Assembly: GCF_001425025.1 (NCBI RefSeq) | Contig: NZ_LMDE01000010.1 | Coordinates: forward strand, 578,212-642,211 | Length of the DNA stretch: 64,000 bases | Reading direction: 5' to 3' | Source of the DNA: Nocardioides sp. Root122 | Lineage (GTDB): Bacteria > Actinomycetota > Actinomycetes > Propionibacteriales > Nocardioidaceae | Shown here: one piece after another, positions 12,607 to 21,464 of the stretch | Layout: every line of letters starts with the position of its first letter | Position numbering within the stretch: the stretch's first letter is position 1 | Translations under genes and position numbers: made by a program | Notes under the pieces: generated by a model | What the model was told of the DNA's origin: nothing | Database searches by the model: none | The model's input: the letters and a program-made list of their open reading frames with translations, nothing else

Positions 12607-14529
12607 ATGGGGACCGGCAAGGTCTCGGTGGTGCTGGTCGACGACTCCGTCGACGTACGCACCCTCGTGCGGATGCGGCTGGAGTCGTCGGGGCTCTTCG
12701 AGGTCCTCGGCGAGGCCGCTGACGGCGAGGAGGCCATCGGCCTGGTCCTGCGGCACCGGCCCGACGTGGTGCTGCTCGACGTCTCGATGCCCGCGATGGA
12801 CGGCGTGGAGACGCTGCCGGCGATCCTCGCCGTCCAGCCGGACACCGCGGTCGTCATGTTCAGCGGCTTCAGTGGCAGCGACCTCACCACCGAGCTCGGC
12901 GAGCTCGGTGCGCTCGACTTCATCGAGAAGTCGATCCCGCTGGACGAGCTCCCGGACCGCCTGATCCAAAGCCTGCGCAGGCCCAGGCCGGCACCAGTGG
13001 AGCCGCCGCCCGACGAGGCGCTGGTCGCCGGCGTCCCTCTCGACGACGTCGACGTGGCCGAGATCGAGCAGTCGATCCTGGACGAGCACGTCGAGGGCTT
13101 CCGTGCCCTCTTCGACCGGGCAGCCATCGGCATGGCCACGCTGACCGTGAACGCCACCATCGTGCGGGCCAACGATGCGCTGGCAGAGCTGATGTCGTGC
13201 TCGGCGAGTGACCTCGTCGGGGTCGACTACGGCCGCCTGACCGGAGGGCGCGGGGAGGTCCTCGACCACCGGCTCGAGGTGCTGCGCTCCTCCCAGGGGA
13301 AGGTGGCGACCTTCGAGCACCCCATCCCGGCCCCGCCCGGCGTCACCTCGAGGCGTACGGCGCTCGTGACGCTGGTCCCCATCCGCGACGGCGTCGGGGA
13401 GCTGCTCTACGTCTTCGCGCAGGTGCAGGACATCAGCGCGCAGCGCGCAGCCGAGGAGGAGCTGCACCGCAGCGAGGAGAACTTCCGCCTCATCGTCGCC
13501 GCAGTCGAGGACTACGCGATCTTCATGCTCGACCCCTCAGGCATCGTGGTGAGCTGGAACGCCGGGGCCAAGAGGATCAAGGGCTACGAGGCAGCGGAGA
13601 TCGTGGGTCGGCACTTCCGGGTCTTCTACCCCGAGGAGGAGCAGCTGACCGGCCACCCGGAGCACAATCTCGAAGTGGCGCTGCGGGACGGGTCGATCGC
13701 CGAGGACGGCTGGCGGGTGCGCCAGGACGGAACCCGTTTCTGGGCGAACATCGTCATCAGTGCCGTGCACGACGACCGGGGCAAGCACGTCGGGTTCACC
13801 AAGATCACCCGCGACCAGACCGAGCAGCGCCAGCACGCCGCGGACCGGCAGGAGGCAGCCGCAGAGCAGGCCCGCCTCCTTGCCGTCACTGCCCACGAGC
13901 TGCGCAACCCGACGGCGGTGATCGACGGCAGCGCGCACCTGCTCGAGACGTCCCACGAGGACATGTCGTCCCACGAGCGCGACCAGTTCTGGCGCGGGAT
14001 CCGCACCAGCACCGAGCGCCTGCGCCGGTTGACGGCCGACCTGACCGCGGCATCGCAGCTCCAGGGCACGGGCATCCGATACGAGACGGGCAGCGTGTCG
14101 CTGTCCGAGCTGGTCCGCAGCGCCGCCGCCCGCCGTGCGAGCGCGGGACCGGGCGTCCAGGTCGAGGTCGACGTGCCCGAGCACGCCGTCGTCCAGGGGG
14201 ACGAGGTCCGTCTGGCCCAGGCCCTGGACAACCTGCTCGACAACGCCGTACGCCACGGGGAGGCGCCGATCGCGGTGGCGGCCCGGGTGGCCGACGACGC
14301 GGTCGAGCTCCGCATCACCGATGCCGGCCAGGGGGTGCCCGACGACCTGGTGCCCCGGCTGTTCGACCGGCACGCCACCAGCGGCGCCGCAGGCGGATCG
14401 GGCCTCGGCCTCTACCTCGTGCGCGAGATCGTCCGGGGCCACGGTGGTGACGTCGCCTACGAGCCGCCGAACGGCGTGAACCCGACCACGTTCGTGGTCA
14501 GCCTGCCCCGCGACTCCGCGAATCCCTGA
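12607..14529 (+). CDS. Receiver-PAS-PAS-histidine kinase hybrid
   Basis: A 640-residue soluble signalling protein with no membrane segment. A receiver domain comes first (residues 5-120; acidic pair D12/D13, phospho-acceptor D58 in VLLDVSMP, Lys 108), then a PAS domain (about 165-285), a second PAS domain (about 289-410, with DYAIFMLDPSGIVVSWN), a dimerisation/phosphoacceptor region with H430 in the H-box AHELRNP, and an ATPase domain with N-box DNLLDNAVRHG (541-551), DAGQGVP and GGSGLGLYLVRE. The receiver at the N-terminus makes it an output-regulated kinase. ATG 12607 was chosen because GGAGGAGGAAGG precedes it; a GTG 87 bp upstream is less likely. Stimulus and partner unknown. Confidence 0.88.
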   Translation: MGTGKVSVVLVDDSVDVRTLVRMRLESSGLFEVLGEAADGEEAIGLVLRHRPDVVLLDVSMPAMDGVETLPAILAVQPDTAVVMFSGFSGSDLTTELGELGALDFIEKSIPLDELPDRLIQSLRRPRPAPVEPPPDEALVAGVPLDDVDVAEIEQSILDEHVEGFRALFDRAAIGMATLTVNATIVRANDALAELMSCSASDLVGVDYGRLTGGRGEVLDHRLEVLRSSQGKVATFEHPIPAPPGVTSRRTALVTLVPIRDGVGELLYVFAQVQDISAQRAAEEELHRSEENFRLIVAAVEDYAIFMLDPSGIVVSWNAGAKRIKGYEAAEIVGRHFRVFYPEEEQLTGHPEHNLEVALRDGSIAEDGWRVRQDGTRFWANIVISAVHDDRGKHVGFTKITRDQTEQRQHAADRQEAAAEQARLLAVTAHELRNPTAVIDGSAHLLETSHEDMSSHERDQFWRGIRTSTERLRRLTADLTAASQLQGTGIRYETGSVSLSELVRSAAARRASAGPGVQVEVDVPEHAVVQGDEVRLAQALDNLLDNAVRHGEAPIAVAARVADDAVELRITDAGQGVPDDLVPRLFDRHATSGAAGGSGLGLYLVREIVRGHGGDVAYEPPNGVNPTTFVVSLPRDSANP

Positions 14530-14562
14530 CCACGGTGCGGCCCGTCTAGGGTGGCGACCGAG

Positions 14563-15273
14563 ATGACTGGTCACGTGGAGTCCGTAGGCATGCCGAGCAC
14601 CATCCCGACGAGCGCGACGCCCGGCCACCCGGCCGCGGTCCTGTGGGACATGGACGGCACCCTCGTCGACACCGAGCCCTACTGGATCGCCACGGAGTTC
14701 GAGCTGGCGCAGAAGTACGGCGGGACGTGGTCGGAGGAGCACGCGCTGAACCTCGTCGGCAAGGCGCTGCTCGACTCCGGTGCCTACATCCGGGAGCACA
14801 TGGGCATCGACCTGACCCCTCAGCAGATCGTCGAGGAGCTGCTCGACGGAGTGGTGGCACGCGTCGAGGCGGCGGTGCCGTGGCGTCCCGGCGCCCGCGA
14901 GCTGCTCGTCGACCTCGAGGCCCACGGGATCCCCTGTGCGCTGGTCACCATGTCCTGGCAGCGCTTCGTCGCGCCGATCCTCGCCCAGCTGCCCGAGCGC
15001 ACCTTCGTGACGGTGGTGACGGGCGACCGCGTCGAGTTCGGCAAGCCGCACCCCGAGCCCTACCTCACCGCGGCCGCCGAGCTCGGCCTGCGCCCCGAGG
15101 ATTGCGTCGCCATCGAGGACTCCAACACCGGAGCGAAGTCCGGCGTGGCCGCCGGCTGCACGGTGCTCTGCGTGCCCCACCACGTGCCGATCCTCGAGGG
15201 CGAGGGACGGGTGTTCGTCGACACGCTCGTCGGCGTCGACGCGGCGCGCCTGGCCGAGCTCACCCGCCGCTGA
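14563..15273 (+). CDS. HAD-superfamily phosphatase (beta-phosphoglucomutase-like)
   Basis: About 236 residues with HAD motif I WDMDGTLVDTEP (nucleophile and acid/base Asp), motif II around CALVTMSW, motif III Lys in EFGKPHPEPY and motif IV IEDSNTGAKSG. The inserted helical cap places it with the beta-phosphoglucomutase/phosphatase subgroup. Several starts are possible (GTG 14551, ATG 14563, GTG 14575, ATG 14590); ATG 14563 lies 10 nt after TAGGGT (14547-14552) and is a moderate-confidence choice. Substrate unknown. Confidence 0.85.
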   Translation: MTGHVESVGMPSTIPTSATPGHPAAVLWDMDGTLVDTEPYWIATEFELAQKYGGTWSEEHALNLVGKALLDSGAYIREHMGIDLTPQQIVEELLDGVVARVEAAVPWRPGARELLVDLEAHGIPCALVTMSWQRFVAPILAQLPERTFVTVVTGDRVEFGKPHPEPYLTAAAELGLRPEDCVAIEDSNTGAKSGVAAGCTVLCVPHHVPILEGEGRVFVDTLVGVDAARLAELTRR

Positions 15274-15358
15274 GCCCCTGCGGCGGCACACCCGCGGGCT
15301 GCCAAGGTGTGACACGACCGTGACCACGGCGTTGTGGCCCAGCCCACATCGTCCGGTC

Positions 15359-15364
15359 TAGGGT
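15359..15364 (+). promoter_or_regulatory. -10 element of the peptide transporter operon
   Basis: TAGGGT sits 36 bp before the ATG of the binding-protein gene, leaving a leader of about 30 nt that contains the ribosome-binding site GGAAGGA. No clear -35 box is visible at standard spacing. Confidence 0.45.
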
Positions 15365-15400
15365 GCTCGGACGAACGCATTCCGGACGGAAGGACCTCGG

Positions 15401-17068
15401 ATGTCTCCGAAACGCACCGTGGCGACCTGGACGATGGCCGTGCTCACGGCCGCCACCCTGGCCAGCTGCGCCGACAGTGAGCGCAATGACGACAACGGGG
15501 GAGGCGGTGGCGACGACGGGACCTTCGTGTTCGGTGCCGCCGGTGCCCCCGAGATGTTCGACCCGTTCTACGCCACCGACGGCGAGACCTTCCGGGTCAC
15601 CCGCCAGATGTTCGAGGGCCTCGTGGGCATCAAGCCCGGCACGGCCGAGGTCGTGCCCGAGCTGGCCACCGAGTGGACCCCCAACGACGACGGCACCGAG
15701 TGGACCTTCAAGCTCCGCGACGACGTGACGTTCCACGACGGTGAGCCGTTCAACGCCGAGGCCGTCTGCTACAACTTCGAGCGGATGTTCGACCAGAACG
15801 AGGCCGGCCAGACCGCCGGCGAGTACTGGGGCTACGTCATGGGCGCGTTCTCCAACGACGCCGCGAACTCGCTCTACCAGGGCTGCGAGGCCACCGGCGA
15901 CTACGAGGCCAAGATCAGCATCTCCGGCCCGACGTCCGGCTTCCCGACCATGCTCTCCCTCGAGGCACTCTCCATGCAGTCGCCCAAGGCGCTCGAGGAG
16001 GGGGACGCCAACGGCATCGCCGCCGAGGGCGAGGGCTTCAGCTTCCCGGACTACGCCAACAACCCGGTCGGCACCGGCCCGTTCACGTTCGGTGAGTACG
16101 ACGAGGCCAACGGCGAGATCTCGCTGGAGCGCAACGACGACTACTGGGGCGAGAAGGCCAAGTCCAGCGAGATCGTGTTCCGCGTCATCCCCGACGAGAG
16201 CACGCGCCGCCAGGAGCTCGAGGCCGGCAGCATCAACGGCTACGACCTGCCCAACCCGGTCGACTGGGCCGGGCTCGAGGACGACGGCAACAGCGTCGAG
16301 GTCCGCGACCCGTTCAACATCCTCTACCTCGGCCTGAACCCCGAGGCGAACCCGCAGCTGAAGGACCTCAAGGTCCGTCAGGCGCTCTACCACGCGCTCA
16401 ACCGCGAGCAGCTCGTCCAGACCCAGCTGCCCGAGGGTGCCGCGGTCGCGACGCAGTTCATGCCCGACACGGTCAGCGGCTACAACACCAACCTGCAGCC
16501 CTACTCGTACGACCCCGACGAGGCGAAGAAGCTCCTCGCCGAGGCCGGCGCCGAGGGGATGACCCTGAACTTCGCCTACCCGACCGAGGTCAGCCGGCCG
16601 TACATGCCGGACCCGGAGAAGATCTACGAGGCGCTGCGCACCGACCTCGAGGCCGTCGGCATCAAGGTCAACGTCAAGACCGCGTCCTGGAACGGTGGCT
16701 ACCTCGACAACGTCACCGCGGGCAAGTACGACGCCTACATCCTGGGCTGGACCGGTGACTACGACTCGCCGTTCAACTTCATCGGGACGTTCTTCGGCAA
16801 CCTCAAGGAGAACGACTTCGGCACCGAGGTCATGCCGTGGGGCAAGCAGCTGGCCGACGACCTCAAGACCGCCGACGCCATCGTCGACGACGCCGAGCGG
16901 GGTGCTGCGTTCGAGAAGATCAACCAGCAGATCATGGAGGAGTACCTCCCGGGCCTGCCGATCAGCCACTCGCCGCCGGCCCTCGTGGTCGGTCCCGGCG
17001 TGGAGGGCGTGATCCCGAGCCCGCTGACCGCCGAGGAGTTCGACACGGTCTCGGTGGGCGGGGAGTGA
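15401..17068 (+). CDS. ABC transporter peptide-binding lipoprotein
   Basis: A 555-residue SBP_bac_5 family binding protein. A basic N-terminus and hydrophobic stretch lead to the lipobox LASC with lipidated Cys 23, then a Gly/Asp linker. The mature part shows family landmarks such as LATEWTPNDDGTEWTFKLRD, VTFHDGEPFNAE and NPVGTGPF. It would capture oligopeptides or similar solutes outside the membrane for the two permeases and two ATPases encoded directly downstream. First gene of the five-gene operon; ribosome-binding site GGAAGGA precedes ATG. Confidence 0.93.
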   Translation: MSPKRTVATWTMAVLTAATLASCADSERNDDNGGGGGDDGTFVFGAAGAPEMFDPFYATDGETFRVTRQMFEGLVGIKPGTAEVVPELATEWTPNDDGTEWTFKLRDDVTFHDGEPFNAEAVCYNFERMFDQNEAGQTAGEYWGYVMGAFSNDAANSLYQGCEATGDYEAKISISGPTSGFPTMLSLEALSMQSPKALEEGDANGIAAEGEGFSFPDYANNPVGTGPFTFGEYDEANGEISLERNDDYWGEKAKSSEIVFRVIPDESTRRQELEAGSINGYDLPNPVDWAGLEDDGNSVEVRDPFNILYLGLNPEANPQLKDLKVRQALYHALNREQLVQTQLPEGAAVATQFMPDTVSGYNTNLQPYSYDPDEAKKLLAEAGAEGMTLNFAYPTEVSRPYMPDPEKIYEALRTDLEAVGIKVNVKTASWNGGYLDNVTAGKYDAYILGWTGDYDSPFNFIGTFFGNLKENDFGTEVMPWGKQLADDLKTADAIVDDAERGAAFEKINQQIMEEYLPGLPISHSPPALVVGPGVEGVIPSPLTAEEFDTVSVGGE

Positions 17069-17157
17069 CCCCCACCCGCTGACCGTTCGATGTACGTGAC
17101 GTCCGGGGGCCGCCGGCCCGGCGGCCCCCGGACCACACAGGCGTGTGAGGAGCTCGT

Positions 17158-18168
17158 GTGATCCGCTTCGTCGTACGACGACTGCTGCAGATGCTGCTGG
17201 TGGTCCTCGTGCTGTCCATGCTCGTCTTCGCCTGGCTGCGCTCGCTGCCGGGCGGGCCGGTGTCGGCCATGCTGGGGGAGCGCCAGACCCCCGAGCGCCG
17301 CGCCGCGCTGGAGGCGGCGCTCGGCCTCGACCAGCCGCTGCCGGTGCAGTACGGCAAGTTCCTGCAGCGTGCCGTGCAGGGCGACTTCGGCGTCTCCACC
17401 AAGGTGCTCCCGGGTGAGGACGCGCTCGACATCTTCCTGCAGCGGCTGCCGGCGACGATCGAGCTCTCGTTCCTGGCCATGGTGCTGGCCGTCGCGCTCG
17501 GCATCCCGCTGGGCTACTTCGCCGCACGTCGGCGCGGGTCACCGGCCGACGCCGGAGCGGTCATCTTCTCGCTCGTCGGCGTCGCGGTGCCGGTCTTCTT
17601 CACCGCCTTCCTGCTCAAGTACTTCTTCGCGGTCGAGTGGAACCTGCTGCCGGTCTCCGGGCGCCAGTCCACCGGCATGGACGCGACCCGGGTGACGGGC
17701 ATGTTCGTCCTCGACGGCATCCTGACGCGCGAGTGGGATGCCTCCTGGGACGCTCTCAAGCACCTGATCCTGCCGGCGCTCGCACTCTCGACGATCCCCT
17801 TCGCGGTGATCTTCCGCATCACCCGGGCCTCGGTGCTCGACGTGCTCGACGAGGACTACGTCCGCACCGCGGAGGCGAAGGGGCTCACCGCCAAGGTGAT
17901 CCGCGGCCGCCACGTCCTGCGCAACGCGATGCTGCCGGTGGTGACGACCATCGGCCTCCAGGTCGGCGGGCTGCTCTCCGGAGCGGTGCTGACCGAGACC
18001 GTCTTCTCCTACCGCGGTGTCGGTGAGGCGCTCGCCACCGCCTTCCGCGAGAAGGACTACCCCGTGCTCCAGGTGCTGATCATGGCCGCGGCCGCGATCT
18101 ACGTCCTGGTCAACCTGATGGTCGACATCGCCTACGCGATCATCGATCCCCGGATCCGGACGAGGTGA
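17158..18168 (+). CDS. Peptide ABC transporter permease (DppB type)
   Basis: A 336-residue inner-membrane permease with six predicted membrane helices. The N-terminus MIRFVVRRLLQMLLVVLVLS is typical of DppB/OppB, and the cytoplasmic coupling loop carries the EAA-type motif RTAEAKGLTAKVIRGRHVLRN, of which the core is EAKGL. Starts with GTG after a GAGGAG ribosome-binding site, 89 bp after the binding-protein gene. Pairs with the next gene as the heterodimeric channel. Confidence 0.93.
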   Translation: MIRFVVRRLLQMLLVVLVLSMLVFAWLRSLPGGPVSAMLGERQTPERRAALEAALGLDQPLPVQYGKFLQRAVQGDFGVSTKVLPGEDALDIFLQRLPATIELSFLAMVLAVALGIPLGYFAARRRGSPADAGAVIFSLVGVAVPVFFTAFLLKYFFAVEWNLLPVSGRQSTGMDATRVTGMFVLDGILTREWDASWDALKHLILPALALSTIPFAVIFRITRASVLDVLDEDYVRTAEAKGLTAKVIRGRHVLRNAMLPVVTTIGLQVGGLLSGAVLTETVFSYRGVGEALATAFREKDYPVLQVLIMAAAAIYVLVNLMVDIAYAIIDPRIRTR

Positions 18169-18174
18169 GCTGAC

Positions 18175-19182
18175 ATGAGCGACCCGACCACCGACCGGCA
18201 CGACGACCAGCACGAGTCCTCGTCGCAGACCCCGCGCCGGACGACCTACGGCGGGCTGCGCAAGCAGCGCATCGACGACCTGGCCACGGCCGGCACCGTC
18301 GACGACCAGCCGGGCGTCTCCCTGATCCGGAGCGCCTGGCAGCGCCTGCGCCGCAACCCGATCTTCCTCATCGGCCTCGCGATCACCGTCGCGTTCGTCG
18401 TCCTCGCCGTGATCGCACCGTGGATCGCACCGTGGGACGTCACGGCCCGCCCGCTGCTCGACAAGGTCCGACCGCAGAGCAACCCGGTGCCCGGCCCCGA
18501 GGCCGGCCACCTGCTCGGCGGTGACGACCGCGGCCGCGACCTGTTCTCGCGCCTGATCGTCGGCAGCCGCCAGACGCTGATCGTCGGTGTCTTCGCGACG
18601 CTGTTCGGCCTCATCGGCGGGGTCACCCTCGGGACCCTCGCGGGCGCCGTCGGCGGCTGGGTCGACTCGCTGGTCATGCGGATCGTCGACGTGATGCTCT
18701 CGCTCCCGTCGCTCCTGCTGGCCTTCACCATCGCCTCGCTGGCGCGCAACCCCAGCCAGTGGACCGTCGTGGTGGCCATCGCGATCATCCAGGTGCCGAT
18801 CTTCGCCCGTCTCCTGCGCGGGTCGATGCTGGCCCAGCGCTCGAGCGACCACGTGCTCGCAGCGCGCTCCCTCGGCGTACGACCACGCGCGATCGTGTTC
18901 CGGCACATGCTGCCCAACGCCATGGGGCCGGTGATCGTGCAGGCGACCCTGTCGCTGGCCGTGGCCATCATCGAGGCTGCCGCCCTGTCCTTCCTCGGAC
19001 TGGGCAACCCCGACCAGAGACAACCCGAATGGGGACAGATGCTCGGCCTGGCCCAGCCCTACATCACCGAGGCGCCGCACCTCGCCTTCTACCCGGCCGG
19101 GTGCATCATCGTGGTCGCGCTGGGCTTCACACTGATGGGTGAGTCGCTGCGCGAGGCCCTCGACCCGAAGACGAGGAGGTGA
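18175..19182 (+). CDS. Peptide ABC transporter permease (DppC type)
   Basis: A 335-residue permease. The first 55 or so residues are a hydrophilic extension rich in Asp, Thr and Arg that precedes the first membrane helix ([16 protein letters not shown]); DppC proteins usually have a shorter lead. The [16 protein letters not shown] stretch and the EAA loop [20 protein letters not shown] are diagnostic. It starts 6 bp after the DppB-type gene and its end overlaps the upstream in-frame GTG of the following ATPase gene. Confidence 0.93.
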   Translation: MSDPTTDRHDDQHESSSQTPRRTTYGGLRKQRIDDLATAGTVDDQPGVSLIRSAWQRLRRNPIFLIGLAITVAFVVLAVIAPWIAPWDVTARPLLDKVRPQSNPVPGPEAGHLLGGDDRGRDLFSRLIVGSRQTLIVGVFATLFGLIGGVTLGTLAGAVGGWVDSLVMRIVDVMLSLPSLLLAFTIASLARNPSQWTVVVAIAIIQVPIFARLLRGSMLAQRSSDHVLAARSLGVRPRAIVFRHMLPNAMGPVIVQATLSLAVAIIEAAALSFLGLGNPDQRQPEWGQMLGLAQPYITEAPHLAFYPAGCIIVVALGFTLMGESLREALDPKTRR

Positions 19183-19184
19183 CC

Positions 19185-20204
19185 ATGACGCAGGTGACGC
19201 AGCAGTCCCGCCGTCCGGCCGCGTCCGGCGAGCCGCTCCTGTCGGTCCGCGACCTGGAGGTGACCTTCGCCCGCCACGGCCAGGAGCCGTTCAAGGCTGT
19301 CGACGGCGTCAGCTTCGACGTACGCCCGGGGCAGACCGTAGGCCTCGTCGGCGAGTCCGGGTGCGGCAAGTCGGTGACGTCGCTCGCGATCATGGGCCTG
19401 CTCCCGTCGCGCGGCAACCGGGTCTCCGGCGCGGCGCTGTTCGACGGCGAGGACCTGCTGTCGTTGTCGCCGTCGGCGATGCGCGACCGCCGGGGTGCCG
19501 ACATCGCCATGATCTTCCAGGACCCGTTGTCGTCGCTGAACCCGGTCATCACCATCGGCCGGCAGGTCACCGAGGTGATGGAGCGCCACCAGGGCCTGAG
19601 CCGCAAGGAGGCCACGCCCAAGGCCGCCGAGCTGCTCGACCGGGTCGGCATCCCCGACCCCAAGGCTCGGCTGGCCAACTACCCCCACCAGCTCAGCGGC
19701 GGTATGCGTCAGCGCGCGCTCATCGCCATGGCCCTGGCCTGCAACCCGCGCCTGCTGATCGCCGACGAGCCGACCACGGCGCTCGACGTGACGATCCAGG
19801 CGCAGATCCTCGCCCTGCTCAAGGAGCTGGTCGTCGACACCGGCACCGCACTGGTGATGATCACCCACGACCTCGGCGTCGTCGCGGGGCTGTGCGACGA
19901 GGTCAACGTGCTCTACGGCGGCAAGATCGTCGAGCGCGGCGGGCGGCACGGCCTCTTCGAGCGTCCGCGCCACCCCTACACGGTCGGGCTGCTCAACTCG
20001 ATCCCGCGGCTGGACGCCCCGCGCGGCGAGAAGCTCTCTCCCGTGCCCGGGTCGGTCGCGGACAACCTGCCGTGGGCGTCCGCCTGCGCGTTCGCGCCAC
20101 GCTGCCCCAACGTGCTCGACGTCTGCACGCGCGAGATGCCCGAGTGGGAGGGCGACCAGGTCGTCGGCTTCCGCTGCTTCAACCCGATGGGAGGCACCCG
20201 GTGA
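19185..20204 (+). CDS. Peptide ABC transporter ATP-binding protein (DppD type)
   Basis: A 339-residue nucleotide-binding subunit: Walker [10 protein letters not shown]-loop [11 protein letters not shown], signature LSGGMRQR, Walker [13 protein letters not shown] and H-loop ITHDLG. The C-terminal oligopeptide-transporter motif with Cys residues ([15 protein letters not shown]) is present, which in relatives binds an Fe-S cluster. A GTG 6 bp upstream is also in frame, but GAGGAGGT is spaced correctly for ATG 19185. Confidence 0.93.
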   Translation: MTQVTQQSRRPAASGEPLLSVRDLEVTFARHGQEPFKAVDGVSFDVRPGQTVGLVGESGCGKSVTSLAIMGLLPSRGNRVSGAALFDGEDLLSLSPSAMRDRRGADIAMIFQDPLSSLNPVITIGRQVTEVMERHQGLSRKEATPKAAELLDRVGIPDPKARLANYPHQLSGGMRQRALIAMALACNPRLLIADEPTTALDVTIQAQILALLKELVVDTGTALVMITHDLGVVAGLCDEVNVLYGGKIVERGGRHGLFERPRHPYTVGLLNSIPRLDAPRGEKLSPVPGSVADNLPWASACAFAPRCPNVLDVCTREMPEWEGDQVVGFRCFNPMGGTR

Positions 20205-21364
20205 GCACCACGACGGACCAGGCACCCACCCCGGCAGCCCCCGACGCCTCTGACGTGCTGGTGGAGGTGACCGGCCTGGAGGTGCACTTCCCGATCAAGA
20301 GCGGGCTCGTGTTCGACCGCACGGTCGGCCACGTGCGCGCCGTCGACGGCGTCGACCTGTCGATCCGGAGGGGCGAGACCTACGGGCTGGTGGGGGAGTC
20401 GGGCTGCGGCAAGTCCACGCTCGGCAAGGCCATCCTCAACCTCGAGCCGCCCACGGCGGGGCACGTGGTGTTCGACGGGGTCGACATCGCGTCGCTCAAG
20501 GGCGAGGCGCTGCGCAAGGAGCGCAAGCGGTTCCAGATGGTCTTCCAGGACCCGATGTCGAGCCTGGACCCGCGGCAGACGGTCGAGGCACTGCTGCTCG
20601 AGGGCATGCGCGCCCACGGGCTCGACAAGGACAAGGCGGCGACCCACGCCCGGCTCCGCGAGCTGATGGCCGCCGTGGGCCTGCCGGCCGCGGCGCTCAG
20701 CAAGTACCCCCACGAGTTCTCCGGTGGACAGCGCCAGCGCATCGGCATCGCCCGGGCCCTGTCGGTCGGCCCCGACCTGATCGTGGCCGACGAGCCCGTC
20801 AGTGCCCTCGACGTCTCCATCCAGGCGCAGGTGATCAACCTGCTCCAGGACCTCCAGGACGAGCTCGGCCTGACCTACCTCGTCGTCGCCCACGACCTCG
20901 CCGTGGTGCGCCACATCAGCGACCGGATCGGGGTGATGTACCTCGGCGGGCTGGTGGAGGAGTCCGGCGCGGGCGAGCTCTACGACATCCCGTTGCACCC
21001 CTACACCCGCGCGCTGATGTCGGCGGTGCCGGTCCCGGACCCGAAGGTCGAGGACTCGCGCGAGCAGATCCTGCTCACGGGGGACCTGCCGTCCCCCGCC
21101 AACCCGCCGTCGGGCTGCAGGTTCCACACCCGCTGCCCGTGGCGGCAGGAGACGCTCTGCGACACCGAGCGCCCGCAGCTGCGCGTGGTCGACGTGCCCG
21201 GCGTCTCCGACAGCCACCGCGTGGCCTGCCACTTCGCCGAGCAGATCGCGGCGGGGGAGCTGAAGCCGCACCAGGTGGAGGCACAGCTGGTGGAGAGCCC
21301 GTGGGGCGGGCCGGACGACGGCGCAGCACCGCTCACCCCGCCCGCCGCCGACATCGGGATCTGA
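20201..21364 (+). CDS. Peptide ABC transporter ATP-binding protein (DppF type)
   Basis: A 387-residue second ATPase of the transporter: Walker [11 protein letters not shown]-loop [11 protein letters not shown], signature FSGGQRQR, Walker [14 protein letters not shown]-loop VAHDLA, and the C-terminal Cys motif [17 protein letters not shown]. The GTG start overlaps the preceding stop by 4 bp, indicating coupled translation. Last gene of the operon; a long hairpin follows. Confidence 0.93.
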   Translation: MSTTTDQAPTPAAPDASDVLVEVTGLEVHFPIKSGLVFDRTVGHVRAVDGVDLSIRRGETYGLVGESGCGKSTLGKAILNLEPPTAGHVVFDGVDIASLKGEALRKERKRFQMVFQDPMSSLDPRQTVEALLLEGMRAHGLDKDKAATHARLRELMAAVGLPAAALSKYPHEFSGGQRQRIGIARALSVGPDLIVADEPVSALDVSIQAQVINLLQDLQDELGLTYLVVAHDLAVVRHISDRIGVMYLGGLVEESGAGELYDIPLHPYTRALMSAVPVPDPKVEDSREQILLTGDLPSPANPPSGCRFHTRCPWRQETLCDTERPQLRVVDVPGVSDSHRVACHFAEQIAAGELKPHQVEAQLVESPWGGPDDGAAPLTPPAADIGI

Positions 21365-21384
21365 ACCCGCCGGAGGCGTGCTAG

Positions 21385-21424
21385 GTCATCCGAACCGGAA
21401 CCGATGGGCTCGGGTTCGGATGAC
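21385..21424. terminator. 12-bp perfect stem hairpin at the end of the transporter operon
   Basis: GTCATCCGAACC (21385-21396) pairs perfectly with GGTTCGGATGAC (21413-21424) around a 16-nt loop. It lies between two convergent genes and has no T-run, as is common for GC-rich actinobacterial terminators. It can serve both strands. Confidence 0.7.
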
Positions 21425-21464
21425 GGACCGGGCGAGCCCGGGAGTCGGGAGTCGGCCCGCCCGC

